DNA from: Multifurca ochricompacta | Lineage: Eukaryota > Basidiomycota > Agaricomycetes > Russulales > Russulaceae | DNA: 64,000 bases | Direction of reading: 5' to 3' | NCBI GenBank assembly: GCA_022496185.1 | Contig: WTXG01000001.1 | Coordinates: forward strand, 1,178,001-1,242,000 | Part shown: positions 10,574 through 21,893 of the stretch, piece by piece | Position numbering within the stretch: position 1 is the first letter of the stretch | Layout: each line of letters opens with the position of its first letter | Notes under the pieces: generated by a model | Databases searched by the model: none | Told to the model about the DNA's origin: nothing | The model's input: the letters and a program-made list of their open reading frames with translations, nothing else | Translations under genes and position numbers: made by a program

Positions 10574-12505
10574 ATGGATTTTACTGAGATTTATAGACAA
10601 TCTTCTAATCTTGTCATATTCAGTCCTGGTGCTCATTTCATCCTCACCGCCGTCGCTGATCGCCTCATCGTTAGACGTACCGACACTTTTCATGTCTCAC
10701 GATCATGGCAGATACCTCCTACTCCCATCTCTTCTAAACCACCCCATACAGAAAACGTCACCGTCATCTCCCATATCGGCTGGTCTTCTGACTCTGAATA
10801 CCTTTTTGCAGCCTCTGCAAAATCCGGCTTTCTCTTCGTTTTTCGCATGCGCGATCAGGACTGGACTGCTAGAATAGACACCGGAGCGGAAGGCCTCATT
10901 AGAGCCGAATGGGCGCCTGACGGGCGTAACATCCTCTGTTTCTCCGAGTGGGGAGTGAGTCATAATCCATGATGATTCTTCCGTTTTCTCATTACCATGA
11001 TCATGCTCACTCGCTACAAGCTCCGGGTAACTGTATGGTCCCTTCTCACTGGTATGGCAACATATATACAGTATCCCCTCCATCCCGATAAAGGTACGCC
11101 TCGCCGTCCGTCCGGTTCCCTCTCGTAACCCTTTCAATACTCGCTCGTCAAGGTCATGCCTTTCGACAAGACGGACGGTATTTTGTCCTCGCTGAGCGTC
11201 ACAAGTCAAAAGATACTATCGGCGTATACGATGCCGCAGATTCATTTCGACTGGCAAGGGTAAGCTTATAACAAACCTAGTCTACCACCATCACTTTAAA
11301 CAGCAACCATGAATATAAAGCATTTTCCATTGCCAACGACCTCTATGAGTTCACTCGCGTTATCTCCGAGCGGTAATCATCTCGCCATTTGGGAAGGTCC
11401 CCTGGAGGTCTGTGTCACGACCGCGTGGCGAATTTGCCCATCCATTTACTCATTCTTTTTGTTTTCAAACAGCACAGGCTATTTGTTCTCTCTCTGGCAG
11501 GTGATGTGTTGGGCACTTTCCAGCCTGACCCAGACTCGGTTTTTGGCATTCGAAATGTGGTCTGGCATCCGTCAGGAATGTTCCTGGCCGTCGGCGGCTG
11601 GGATAACAAGGTCCCTACGGACTTCAATGGCGAACAGCGCAAGTTCTCACCGAGATCGTAGATCCACATACTGGAACAACTGACGTGGTCCAGAGTAGCC
11701 ACACTTGAACCGGGTACAAGAATACCTGCTAATGTGGTGAGAATCCTGTTTTGTGTTTTTTTTTTGGCAACTATAAACGCTCGGTCATGTCATATGTCAG
11801 ACAACCTGGCGAGAACCCTCGAACTGGCTAGAGGCAACGGAGGGTCGTGGCTTCTTGTCCTGTGCGCTCGTAAATGGGTTCTTGAGTCTCACCTTACATG
11901 AGTCTTTGTCTGTTTCAGATGAGAAGTTGCAAGGCCCCCTCCCATTGAACCTGAACCGGGTCGATATCACCAAACCAAACCCGAAAAGTGGCACCGTGCA
12001 GCTCGAATTCAACAAGACCGGAACGCTCCTGCTTGCTCGTTTTGGTGAGACACATGTGTTTCAGCCCTTCCCTTCCGGTGAACCGATCTGTGATCGAAAC
12101 CAATGTAGAGAACATACCGACGGCGGTCCATTTGTTTACGTTTCCTGGGCCAGGGGAAGCGTTTTCGTTACATCTGCGTTGCGTGTTGCTGCACACGTCA
12201 GCAGTAATGCACGCACACTGGAATCCAGCACGACAAGGAAGGCTTGCTTTAAGTTGTGGCAGCCAGGCGGTATATCTGTGGAGCGAGGAATGGATCGGTG
12301 AAAGTGGGGTTGAAGAGGAGATGGCGGAGTGTGTGGGTATTCCGGCAAGTGCGTATTATATTATATTCCGTGATTTGTTCTCGTAAGCTCAATTCTTCAT
12401 TTTTCAGAAAAATTTGAAGTTCGAGACGTACGTTGGGCGCCAGACGGGAAAGGACTATTACTTATAGACCGAGAGACATTTTGTAGTGCGTTTGAGGTTG
12501 ATTAA
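10574..12505 (+). CDS. WRAP73: WD-repeat protein WRAP73/WDR8
   Basis: Two-propeller WD40 protein. In animals and fission yeast the family works with SSX2IP/Msd1 to anchor microtubules at centrosomes or spindle poles; that role is inferred here. MDFTEIYRQSSNLVIFSPGA is the diagnostic WDR8 N-terminus. Next come IGWSSDSEYLFAAS, RIDTGAEGLIRAEWAPDGR and LRVTVWSLLTGMATYIQYP. Further exons read FVLAERHKSKDTIGVYD, SLALSPSGNHLAIWE, FGIRNVVWHPSGMFLAVGGW and AHWNPARQGRLALSCGS. The end is VRWAPDGKGLLLIDRETF, with stop at 12503-12505. About eight exons. The spacing of WD units and the C-terminal WAPDG block match the family length of roughly 450-500 residues. Confidence 0.87.
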
Positions 12506-12651
12506 GAGATGGAGACGGAGAAATGTAAGAAATAATAATTTAATTGAACCGACCGGTTATTGCCGAGTCTCCGATATAATTTTGTTTTTCGGGCCGAATG
12601 AATTCTTGCACTTACGCTTACGCTTGCACTTGCGTTGACTTGACCTGAGAA

Positions 12652-12686
12652 GACGACGACGACAACGACGACGACGACGCCGACGA
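12652..12686 (+). repeat. GAC trinucleotide repeat upstream of the m-AAA protease
   Basis: Near-perfect GAC repeat (two interruptions) ending 16 bases before the ATG at 12703, so it is likely in the 5' UTR. Confidence 0.85.
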
Positions 12687-12702
12687 GGAGCAAGACTGAG
12701 CG

Positions 12703-15213
12703 ATGCTTTCTCGTGCCAATGCTAATGTAACTCGCATCGTTCGCCGTCGTATCACCCGTATTCACCCCTCAATAACTCCTGGTCACCTCTCTTCTATTCG
12801 TAACTTTGCTACTCCCAACGAACCACATCCCAATGGCGACAACAAGTCGTCGGAGGATGCCTCGCACAAGAAAGACTCGCCTCAGCAAAAATCGGACCTT
12901 AGCAGCCTCGAAGGTTTCTTTAAGCGATATCATCAACAACAGAAGCAGCAGCAGAAGCAGGCCCTACAGAAAGAGGACTCCGACGGTGGCGACCGTAAGC
13001 CTCCCCCACAGGGCGGTCCCGGTGGTGGATTCAACCTTAATCAGCTCGGCCTCCTTGCCTCCATCGCGGCACTTTATTACACATTATCAGGCAGTGGCTC
13101 AGGATCCTCACGCGAGATCACCTGGCAGGAGTTTAGGACTGCTTTTCTCGACAAGGGTCTTGTCGACAAACTTGTCGTTGTCAATCGGCAAAGGGTTCGG
13201 GTCAGGTTGCATTCGAATGCCACTGGTCAAATGTATCCCGCCGCGGCCTTGGCAGGCGGAGAGTATTATTTTTCAATTGGCTCCGTAGAAGCTTTTGAAC
13301 GCAAGCTAGACGAGGCACAGAAGGAGCTTGGGATCCCTTCTCATGAACGAATACCCGTTGCATATCATGACGAGATTTCTGCTCTCGGCACGGCACTCAA
13401 TTTTGCCCCTACCATTCTCTTTGCTGGACTCTTACTATACATGTCCCGTCGTGCGGGAGGCGCGGCTGGCGGTGGCCCTGGCGGTATTTTCAGTATCGGG
13501 AAGAGCAGGGCGCGCATGTTCAACAAGGACACTGATGTCCGTGTCAAGTTCAAGGACGTTGCCGGGATGGATGAGGCCAAGGAGGAGATCATAGAGTTCG
13601 TCAAGTTTTTAAAGGAGCCACTCAGATATGAGAAGCTTGGAGCAAAGATCCCTCGCGGCGCCATCCTTTCTGGCCCCCCGGGCACGGGCAAGACATTACT
13701 TGCCAAGGCTACCGCCGGTGAGGCCAGTGTTCCCTTTCTTTCTGTGTCCGGCTCGGAGTTTGTCGAGATGTTTGTCGGTGTTGGCTCCTCACGCGTGCGC
13801 GACCTTTTCGCATCCGCGAAGAAGCACGCACCATGCATCATCTTCATCGATGAAATCGACGCCATTGGCAAGTCGCGTGGCAAAAATAGTAATATGGGCG
13901 GGAACGACGAGCGTGAGTCAACGTTGAATCAACTTCTCGTCGAGATGGACGGGTTCGGCACAAGCGAACATATTGTCGTTCTTGCCGGCACGAACAGACC
14001 CGACGTCCTCGACCCTGCGCTCATGCGTCCTGGTCGTTTTGACCGACACATTGCCATTGATCGCCCAGACGTGTCTGGTCGCAAGGGCATATTCAAGGTT
14101 CACCTTAACCCTTTACGACTCTCTGAACAGCTACCCGATTTGGAGTCACTTGCGCAGAAACTTGCTGTGTTGACTCCAGGTTTTTCTGGTGCGGATATTG
14201 CGAATGTCTGCAACGAGGCGGCTTTGCATGCCGCACGCCATGGATCGGAGTTCGTTGAGGAGAGGGACTTTGAAAGTGCAATTGAACGGGTAATTGCTGG
14301 GTTGGAGCGAAAGTCTCGTGTCCTCAGCCCTGAAGAGAAGAAAACGGTTGCCTATCATGAAGCCGGTCATGCCGTTTGCGGGTGGTTCTTGGAGCATGCA
14401 GACCCACTACTCAAGGTCAGCATCATCCCCAGAGGTGTTGGCGCGCTTGGTTACGCTCAGGTACGAAACGTTACACATCTGCCTTGCTAACGGCTTACGT
14501 TTTCCACAGTATTTGCCACCCGATCGCTACCTCCTGTCGACCCCCCAGATGTTAGACCGTATCTGCATGACGCTCGGTGGTCGTGTCTCTGAAGAGATTT
14601 TCTTCGGTACGGAGAACATTACTACCGGTGCGCAGGACGACCTCCAGAAAATTACGCGCATGGCATTTGAGGCATGTGCCAACTACGGTATGAACACAAT
14701 TATTGGACCCGTCAGCTATGGTGGTCGTGAAGGCGCGCGAGAGAGTTGGACGAAGCCATTCAGCGAGAAAACCGCAGAAATGCTCGACTCAGAAGTGCGG
14801 AAGATGATTACGTACGTTTGCACATGGCTCGGTTCCACGGAGGTCTAATCGCTCGCTTGCCTTGAAGCAATGCCCACACCAGAACAACTCAATTACTGAC
14901 AGAGCACCGTGAAGACGTAGAGAAAGTCGCTAAGTTACTGCTTGAGAAAGAGGTTATTACCCGGTAAGGGTCTATCTCCCCGGTCATCTGTAGCACTTAT
15001 ATTAACGGTTTTCCTAACAGTGAGGATATGATCAACCTCCTTGGCAAGCGTCCCTTTGTAGGTCGTACAGACGACATGGACAAATGGTTAGACGATAATC
15101 GTGGCGCGGAGCGCAGCGCTCCTCCGCCGCTCGAAGGTCCTATCGACCCCGAGCCAACACCGACCCCGACCCCTGGGGTTGCGTCGTCGCGGTTACATGA
15201 CAGAACGATCTAA
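12703..15213 (+). CDS. Mitochondrial inner-membrane m-AAA protease (FtsH/Yta12/AFG3L2 family)
   Basis: ATP-dependent zinc metalloprotease of the inner membrane, matrix-facing, for quality control and processing. Four exons: 12703-14460, 14510-14811, 14868-14963 and 15021-15213, giving 782 residues, the usual length. The N-terminus [20 protein letters not shown] is a strong presequence. A Gln/Gly-rich linker and two hydrophobic segments ([26 protein letters not shown]) flank the intermembrane domain. Walker A GPPGTGKT is near residue 324 and Walker [13 protein letters not shown] near 380. A second-region-of-homology block [10 protein letters not shown] follows. The zinc site HEAGH is near 551, with the third ligand region DDLQKIT downstream. 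The tail is Pro/Thr-rich. I cannot separate Yta10 from Yta12 by eye. Confidence 0.93.
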
Positions 15214-15403
15214 GTGATTCAGTTCTTGTCTGGACTGTGCCGTGAATCTGCGTACTACAATTCACGCATCGTCACACGGCCGTGCTCTATTAACTAGTCG
15301 TCCATTCGCACCTCTCACTCTTTACGATACTTTGTTTGGATATGATCTTATAAATAGCGCTGCTAGATTCGCCGACATAAGGTGTATAATAGGCATTTGG
15401 GGG

Positions 15404-17819
15404 TTATAAGGTGTACCTGAACCCGCTCCACATATCACCTTTCGCCCTGCGTGCATCTGCGACACTGCTGTACCGACCGTTGTCAGGGTTTGCATCTTTA
15501 TTGTCAATGCCCTCAATCACTTCGTCCCGTTCGCCTCGGTCTCGTGCCTTGTTCTCCCGTCTCAGGAGGAAAATATACGTGAGTGAGCACAGCCAGCCAA
15601 TGGCTATATACGCAAGTACGATGCCGTGGCCGAGACCATACCACGGTTTATCCCGTGTGCGATACTGCAGGGTGTTAAATCGATGGACGCGCTGCATTGG
15701 TGGGCTGAGAAAACGTACAACGTTTGCCGTCACCGCGCCATTCAGATTGCCACTGAAAAGGGCACTCATCCGCCTAGAATATCACCAACTGTGAAATGAA
15801 CTTACAACCCGATAGCCATACCCAAGACAGCACTACGCTTATATGAACCTTCTACATTACTTGAGACCCAAGCTCTGCAACAACGCGTTAGAGAATTAAC
15901 GGTATAAAGGGAGACGACCAGGTCGCCTACACAGAGTTCGCTGTTCATAATTTGCTTCATTGTGAGGACCTCTTAGAACTACGGATCCGTGCCTAGTTAC
16001 TTACGGATAGTTGGGTATATGGAGCTTCAGGAAGATTCAGCGAGACACACTGGCGAGCACCCAGCTAAACGGCTTACGCTGCAGCCAGGTAGACCGCAAA
16101 ATATGACAGCGCCGCATTTCGAGACACGATCAGAAGAACATAGCCTACCAAACCCGTTCCAAAAAGCCCCCTACCATTTCAATGAGTCAGATGCGTACGA
16201 AGGACGAGCTTAAGAAAAAGCAGACAAGTTGATGTATCCCCTGTTACCAATCCGGTCCCCAAGGAAGCCTATGACGCAGGTCATAATGCACCCCCACACA
16301 TACACGGGTACCGAGAGAAGGTTGGCGGCCGTTGACTTGAACCCTAGCTTCGCCGAGAGGATAAATCTCGGTCATTGATAATTGTGCAAATCTATTCACC
16401 TCATTCAAGATGGTTGGCGTGAAGAGAGAGAACGCAAACAGAGGGCCATCACTTTCTATCAGTCAGTACACAATATGCCAAGTGTCAGCACAAGACCTAC
16501 AATCCCATGTAAATTCCCACTGGAAATGTCATTTTAGTAGAGGTTCTGATTTTAAGGAGGGGACCCACTAGCGACGTATGTTTTCCAATCCAATAGGCAT
16601 TGCCACAAATACGCGAGTTTGAATTCCTCGCCGCCAGCACTGAATCGCATATCCTCTTGGAGCCCGCGGATGGTAAAGACGCCTGCATTTACGTCTGTCA
16701 GCACGCAGTTTAAACGCATCTACGTGTGGATGTGCACATACGCTCGGCTTCTGTCAAAAATTTGGCCGTTTCCGGGAAGTCTTGAAGGACCCAGAAAGAG
16801 GCGACAGCGATGAGTATGGTGGCGAGTCCTTCTAGAATGAAGATCCACGCCCAACCCGGTCTTCCGCCAACACCATCCATGTTATGGATGGCTGCAGCGA
16901 GGAGGCCACCTGACCCGCACCATAGTCAGAAAGAAGCATCCATGGGCTAAACTACGAACTGAAGGCCCCCGCAACCGTAGCAGATGAGAAAAATATTGCA
17001 ACGCGAGAACCGAGCTCTGAACGCTTGTACCAGCTAAGCAGCGCACATACTTGTGTTCAGCGAGTACCATGGGGTTGTTTTGCGGTGGCTTACCACGATA
17101 AGTAAAACACGATCCCTGGATATAGACCCGCTTCCGCTAAACCCAACAGGAACCGCAGGCCTTTGTTGTTCTTGTTAGCGAGGCCTCGTGAGTGCGGATT
17201 GGGAAGACGTGCCAATCAGATCACCGTAATTATGGGCAAGCCCATGAAAAGTCTTGAAGATTCACAATGAGATGAGTACGTAAAGTGGTGCCCGGAATAA
17301 TACCCACCATTGCAGCTCCCCACACGAATACTATAAACGAGAGCCATCGTGATGGGCGTAGATATCTCAGTGCAAGATTACTTGGGACCTTAAACCATTA
17401 TGTATCATGGGTATCAGCTAGAATAAGAGGGACCTCACCTCGAACAGTGCGTAGGGGAAGAAAAAAACGGTTAGCGCAAAAAGATACTGATTGTCTGTGA
17501 TGTGTAGGTTCTTCTGCATATTGTATAACTACGTGAAAACGAAAGCGGCTGAGTGAATGTAACAAGGAACGGCGCTAAGACGTGCACATACGCGCGCATT
17601 TCCTATGCTACCTCTGTCGAGGAAGTTCATAAGATAAAGTAGGGCCAACCATGGAAGAAGCCTGAAATCTATTTTGCGCTTCAACCTGTGGCGATCGATG
17701 GCGGAAACGTCGACATCTGGACGATAAAGATCAGGATGTACCTCGACAACCTCGACAGGCTCGACAGGATTCACATCCTTGCTGGCAGCTTTTCGCAAAC
17801 TGTCCTCATAAGGGGACAT
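15404..17819 (-). CDS. Anion:cation symporter family permease (allantoate/nicotinate permease-like)
   Basis: 12-TM major facilitator of the ACS family (Dal5/Tna1 group), which imports organic anions such as allantoate, nicotinate or ureidosuccinate. I start at ATG 17819 (MSPYEDSLRKAASK). Landmarks are LLPWLALLYLMNFLDRGSIG (TM1), LRFLLGLAEAGLYPGIVFYL, WYKRSELGSRVAIFFSSATV, GRPGWAWIFILEGLATILI and LQDFPETAKFL. After the central loop come GPLFAFSLFTPTILNE, LLSVPVYVWGCIM, a GYVLLIVSRNAALSYFAVYL helix and NVEGSYKRSAVLGMAIG. The C-terminus is WYGLGHGIVLAYIAIGWLCS, RRENKARDRGERDEVIEG and GFRYTL. All helices can be assembled through normal short introns, so the gene looks intact. Substrate cannot be chosen from sequence. 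Confidence 0.83.
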
Positions 17820-18249
17820 GGCGGTTTGAGGAGAGTGGCCTTCCTTACCCACGAACCCACGACCCCCAGCCCTGGCCAGGTCGTGCCTAGCTGTCTTCGG
17901 CTTTCTTTTTCAAACCACAACCACCACCACGACTGCAGTGAGTGTCTAATCCATTCGACAAGATTCCTGATGAGTTTTCTCTTCTGCTGTGCACCAGACT
18001 GAGTGCATCTTGCCTGTGGTGACCCTTATTGCTGGCCCTCACCATACGCTAGAGGGTCCTGATTCTTCTTCCCATCTTCTTCCGTCATTGTTCGTCTTGC
18101 CGTATACTTACTAAATTCATTTTCAGACATCCTCCTCAGCGCCTTTTCCTCCATACACAGTAAGATGAGGATATAACATTTGCTTGTTTATCAGCTAAAA
18201 TCCTTCTTTATCACGCAGCACAAACTATCAAATGCATATGATAAGGCTT
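17820..18249. other. Gap between permease start and aldehyde dehydrogenase stop
   Basis: About 430 bp holding the permease promoter and the aldehyde dehydrogenase 3' region. No gene content recognised on either strand. Confidence 0.55.
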
Positions 18250-20442
18250 TCACGATGTCTTAATTTTCATGTGTATCGATTTCGCTCGCGTAAGTTGGTC
18301 GTAGCCTAAATTAATATCCCGTGAGACATAGTGTATCTATTTGATGTCTTTCACGCACCGAACTTGCTCAAACTCACTCCGCGCCCACTGTCCTTCACGC
18401 CGGTCCAGGCAAGTGCTGGGTCCAAATAGTCGCATCTGCGCACATTACTTCAGCCATCATTTTTCGAGCCCACGGGATCTACTTGCCGATTGAGGAACAC
18501 GGTTCCAGTGTGGAGTTCATCCACAAACTTCAAGAACGCTTCTTGAGATTCAGGATTCTTCTCTGCGTTGGTCCATACAGAGGCGGTCAGGCCATATGGC
18601 GAGTCATTCATGAGACGAATGGCCTCCTCGTCACTGCAAACCTATGTTGCGATGTTGATACTTCTTAAATGTGATGAAAGGTGTGCCTACCTTTTGGATC
18701 CCGACAACGGGTCCGAACGTTTCTTCCTATTTAATATGTCAGTCCTAGACCTCTCTTGTTCCAGCCACCACGGACCATCATCACTTCCATCGCTGTTTAT
18801 CATGTATCAGTGCGCCATGAACAAGCGGTGACCACAAACTCACTGTGGTTGACATCAACTAGAATTTGTGGTGCAACGTACGCAGTTCCTTCCGGGTTAC
18901 CTCTGATGGTTCTCAATCAGAGACAATTCACTGATAAACGAATATGTCATACGTCTCTGGTTTCAAGAACAGCCCCTCAGGGATGAGAGCTTTGGCGCCT
19001 GCCTTGACTTTGATAGATTTGCCGGCAGCGGTTAGCGGTTAGCTATCAAGAATGTGGCGGTACTGACTGGCATCTTTCACCTGCTTGTGAATGCGCTGCG
19101 CACTTGCAACACTGACCACAGGTCCCAAATTTGTCTCCAACTTAGTGGGGTCCCCAAGCCGATAGCCCTAAGGAACCTTACAATTATACGTGTGGTGTAT
19201 AAACGGTTCTCTTGACTGACCTTGGTTATATCCACGAATTTACTGACAAATGTGTGGTACACAGCCTCGTGGACATAAATACGCTATCCAAACAAGTCAA
19301 AGAAAATAAAAACCATTCAACAATCGGACTCACCTCAACCGCGCAGCAACTCTGGCCAGAATTGAAGAATGCCCCTTTGGAGAGGGTGAGCCAGCCGCGG
19401 TCAATATCAAAAGTTTCCTCACCGTCCACCAACTCAGCTGCTGTGTACTCTAGATCTGCATCATGCCTGACATAGGCAGGGTCCTTTCCGCCTAACTTCA
19501 AACGACATTTTCTGGCTGAGGATCCGTGAAGAGAGTTGATGGACTTACTTCAAGAGAAACGCCTTTAAATCCCGGGGCTGTCACAGCCGTCTGCTCTACC
19601 GAGTGTCCTCCTGAAACGCTTCCGGTGAATGACACGAAGTTCACGAGAGGATGTTGGATGACGAAGGTAGTGAGAGGTGGCGATAAATGCAAGACCTGAA
19701 TAACGTTTTCAGGAAGTCCTGCGAGGTGCAGGGCTAGAGCCAAGCGCTCTGCGGTGAGAGGGGTTTGAGGTGACGGCTTCAGTAATACCGCATTGCCTGC
19801 GATGATCGCAGGTAATACAGAGTTGATCGATGTGAGATAAGGGTAGCTGACGCATTATAACGGGAATGTCATTTTGGTAAGGAGGGGACCTAGTAGGCTG
19901 ATAACTCACTTCCACGGTGCGATAACGAGAACGACGCCTAAAGGTGTGCGACGGATGAAGCGGCGGAAGCCCGGCTTGTCGGTGTCCTGAAGACTGACAT
20001 CCGCAAGGGACGACTCTGCAATCGAAAGCATGTACTTTGCTCGCTCTAGAGTACCTCTTAATTCACCCGCGTTCTGAGATACGGGCCTGAATGTTGAAAC
20101 CAGTTGACGGATCCCGGGAGGGTTAAAGAATAGAGGACATACCGCCCCATCTGAAGAGTGAGTTCGAGTGGTATTTCGTCACACATTTTCTGGAACTCCT
20201 CCTAGTGCATCCGACTCTCTTAGCCGATTCATCAAGAGATGGAGCAAAGATTACTACAGACGTACCACGAACCTTGTGCCAATCGTGAGGCGATCCTTCA
20301 ATGGGATTCGAGCCCAGGCACTTTGAGCTACAGATGACCGCTTGACGACATCATCCAACTGTGACTGGGAAGGGTAAATGCGAGTGACCAAAGGTTTCTG
20401 ATTATGAGGGCTGATGGTTATCTGCGATGTCGGTGGTGTCAT
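18250..20442 (-). CDS. NAD(P)-dependent aldehyde dehydrogenase
   Basis: ALDH-superfamily enzyme oxidising an aldehyde to the acid. ATG at 20442 gives MTPPTSQITISPHNQKPLVT, then LDDVVKRSSVAQSAWARIPL. Cofactor-binding block VNFVSFTGSVSGG and LGGKDPAYVRHDADLEYTAA follow. The catalytic Cys lies in AFFNSGQSCCAVE, with a 54-nt in-frame intron directly before it. A C-terminal exon encodes DYLDPALAWTGVKDSGRGVS and the last exon YDQLTRAKSIHMKIKTS, stop at 18250-18252. The GVKDSGRG signature is typical of the family. The particular aldehyde (succinate semialdehyde, betaine aldehyde or other) cannot be decided. It sits between the permease and UreD, all on the minus strand. Confidence 0.84.
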
Positions 20443-20498
20443 TGTCAGTGTCGATGTGATGATGATGTCGATGTGATGGTGATTGTTGATTGATTAAA

Positions 20499-21520
20499 TT
20501 AAATGAAAGTCTTGCTATAAACCTCGTCACCAATGACGCTAACTAAACCACCACGCAGCGCATCCGAAAGCCATTTCTTCACTTCCTCCGTTTCTTTCCC
20601 TGCAACTCGCACAATCCTTCCATTAGTCTGCCCACTCACCGGGCTGAGTGACCACAGGACATCCAGCGGCTCCCTGACCTGAAACACGGTGATCTTTTGC
20701 ACCCTGTCCTCGAGCTCACGTATAACTCCCTGCACTAGCGGTCCGTACAGCAACAAAGTTGCATAGCACGAGTACGGACCCATCCTATCCGCCAGCGTGC
20801 GTCGTGGCAGAAACTCCCCACACACATCGCTAGCTGATTCCGTGCCCATGGCCTCGAGAAGCACGACATCGCGAGCGGAACGCACGCTGCTTACAAACAC
20901 CTCGTTGACGCTGTAATACCTCGCAAACGCCCACTCTTCTCCACGCGCCCGGCGGCCAGACGTGTACCAGTCGAGCAATGCGGCGGACGCACCATGCGCG
21001 AGGCGGAACGTCTGGGCTTGGCGGTATGATGCGTTTCGGAAGCAGGTGACTGGGTCTGGGAGTAAGAAAAGTGCCCCTCCTGCAGCGATAGACACATCTA
21101 GTCGCTGCATTGTCGTGCTGTCTGGCGGACGAGCAGTAGAACGAGCAGCAGCCCTGACACCTGACCGGGCTTTAAACACCTTTGTCGACCCCTGTCGTAT
21201 GGAAGAATATATGTTTTTATACTCGAACTTTGCTCGGGGACGAGTAAAGGTGATAAACACGTCTGGAGACGTACTTGAGAGAGAAGCACTAGCTGTGCAT
21301 CTTGTTCCACGTTTATCGAGAGCGAGATGCGATCCCCACCAACGAGACCCCCGCCATATGTCATCATATAAACCACGGCTACCCCGTCCTGCTGAATTCT
21401 TGGGGATAAAAGCTTTAGAGGGTACGTGTAGGATAGGACCGGGAAAACGACATGATTGTTGTGGATTCGTGCTGTGATGTTCCCATCTCCCGCATCTAGG
21501 ACCACAGTAGCGTTACTCAT
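20499..21520 (-). CDS. ureD: Urease accessory protein UreD
   Basis: Scaffold for assembling the nickel centre of urease, together with UreF and UreG. Two exons (21520-21275 and 21191-20499) make 312 residues, a normal fungal UreD length. Diagnostic blocks are VVYMMTYGGGLVGGDRISLS near residue 50, then KVFKARSG. These are followed by LFLLPDPVTCFRNASYRQAQ and LLDWYTSGRRARGEEWAFAR. The C-terminus DALRGGLVSVIGDEVYSKTF is hydrophobic and ends at 20499. It implies that the organism has a urease, whose structural gene is not in this window. The start codon is unambiguous (ATG 21520-21518). Confidence 0.92.
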
Positions 21521-21893
21521 GGATTGCGGTGGTAAGCACGTTTGAGCGGCGGGCCATCGGATATCTCCTCCGTCGTAGTTTAGTTAGTTAGACATGCTTT
21601 CATATTGATGCGGAGAGATCATACATGGCGAGAAATCAGTACTAAAGGAGCGTTATGTCGGGGTCGGGTTAAAGTCGAGAAGTGTTGAAAAAATAAATGA
21701 AGAGATACAACGAGAATCAAAGGGGAAGGAAGAGGAGGGGGCATAAGGATAATGTGGGGAAAGGTATTGGAATAAAGAAGGAGGTGCTGCTGCTGTCAAG
21801 TTCGATACATGGGATACCAAGGTGATTAAACGACCAATAACATAGCAATCGTGGACATTACAGAGGTGTGGGCATCGGACTGAGATGAGCGAC
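21521..21893. other. Gap between UreD start and Byr4/Bfa1 stop
   Basis: About 370 bp upstream of UreD. An Arg/Ser/Pro-type open frame on the minus strand shows no family features. It presumably holds the UreD promoter; nothing else is seen. Confidence 0.5.

Noticed and set aside
10703..11209. 168-codon open frame antisense to WRAP73
   Set aside because: Shadow of WD-repeat exons, crossing an intron of the true gene.
13365..13883. 172-codon open frame antisense to the m-AAA protease gene
   Set aside because: Mirror of a highly conserved AAA domain; composition follows the codon pattern of the true gene and no family is recognisable.
19395..19460. Apparent 18-residue insertion next to the catalytic Cys of the aldehyde dehydrogenase
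   Set aside because: It begins gtgagg and ends caaag with length 54, so it is an in-frame intron, not an insertion.
20962..21477. 171-codon open frame antisense to UreD
   Set aside because: Lies wholly over UreD exons and intron; no homology and no independent promoter context.
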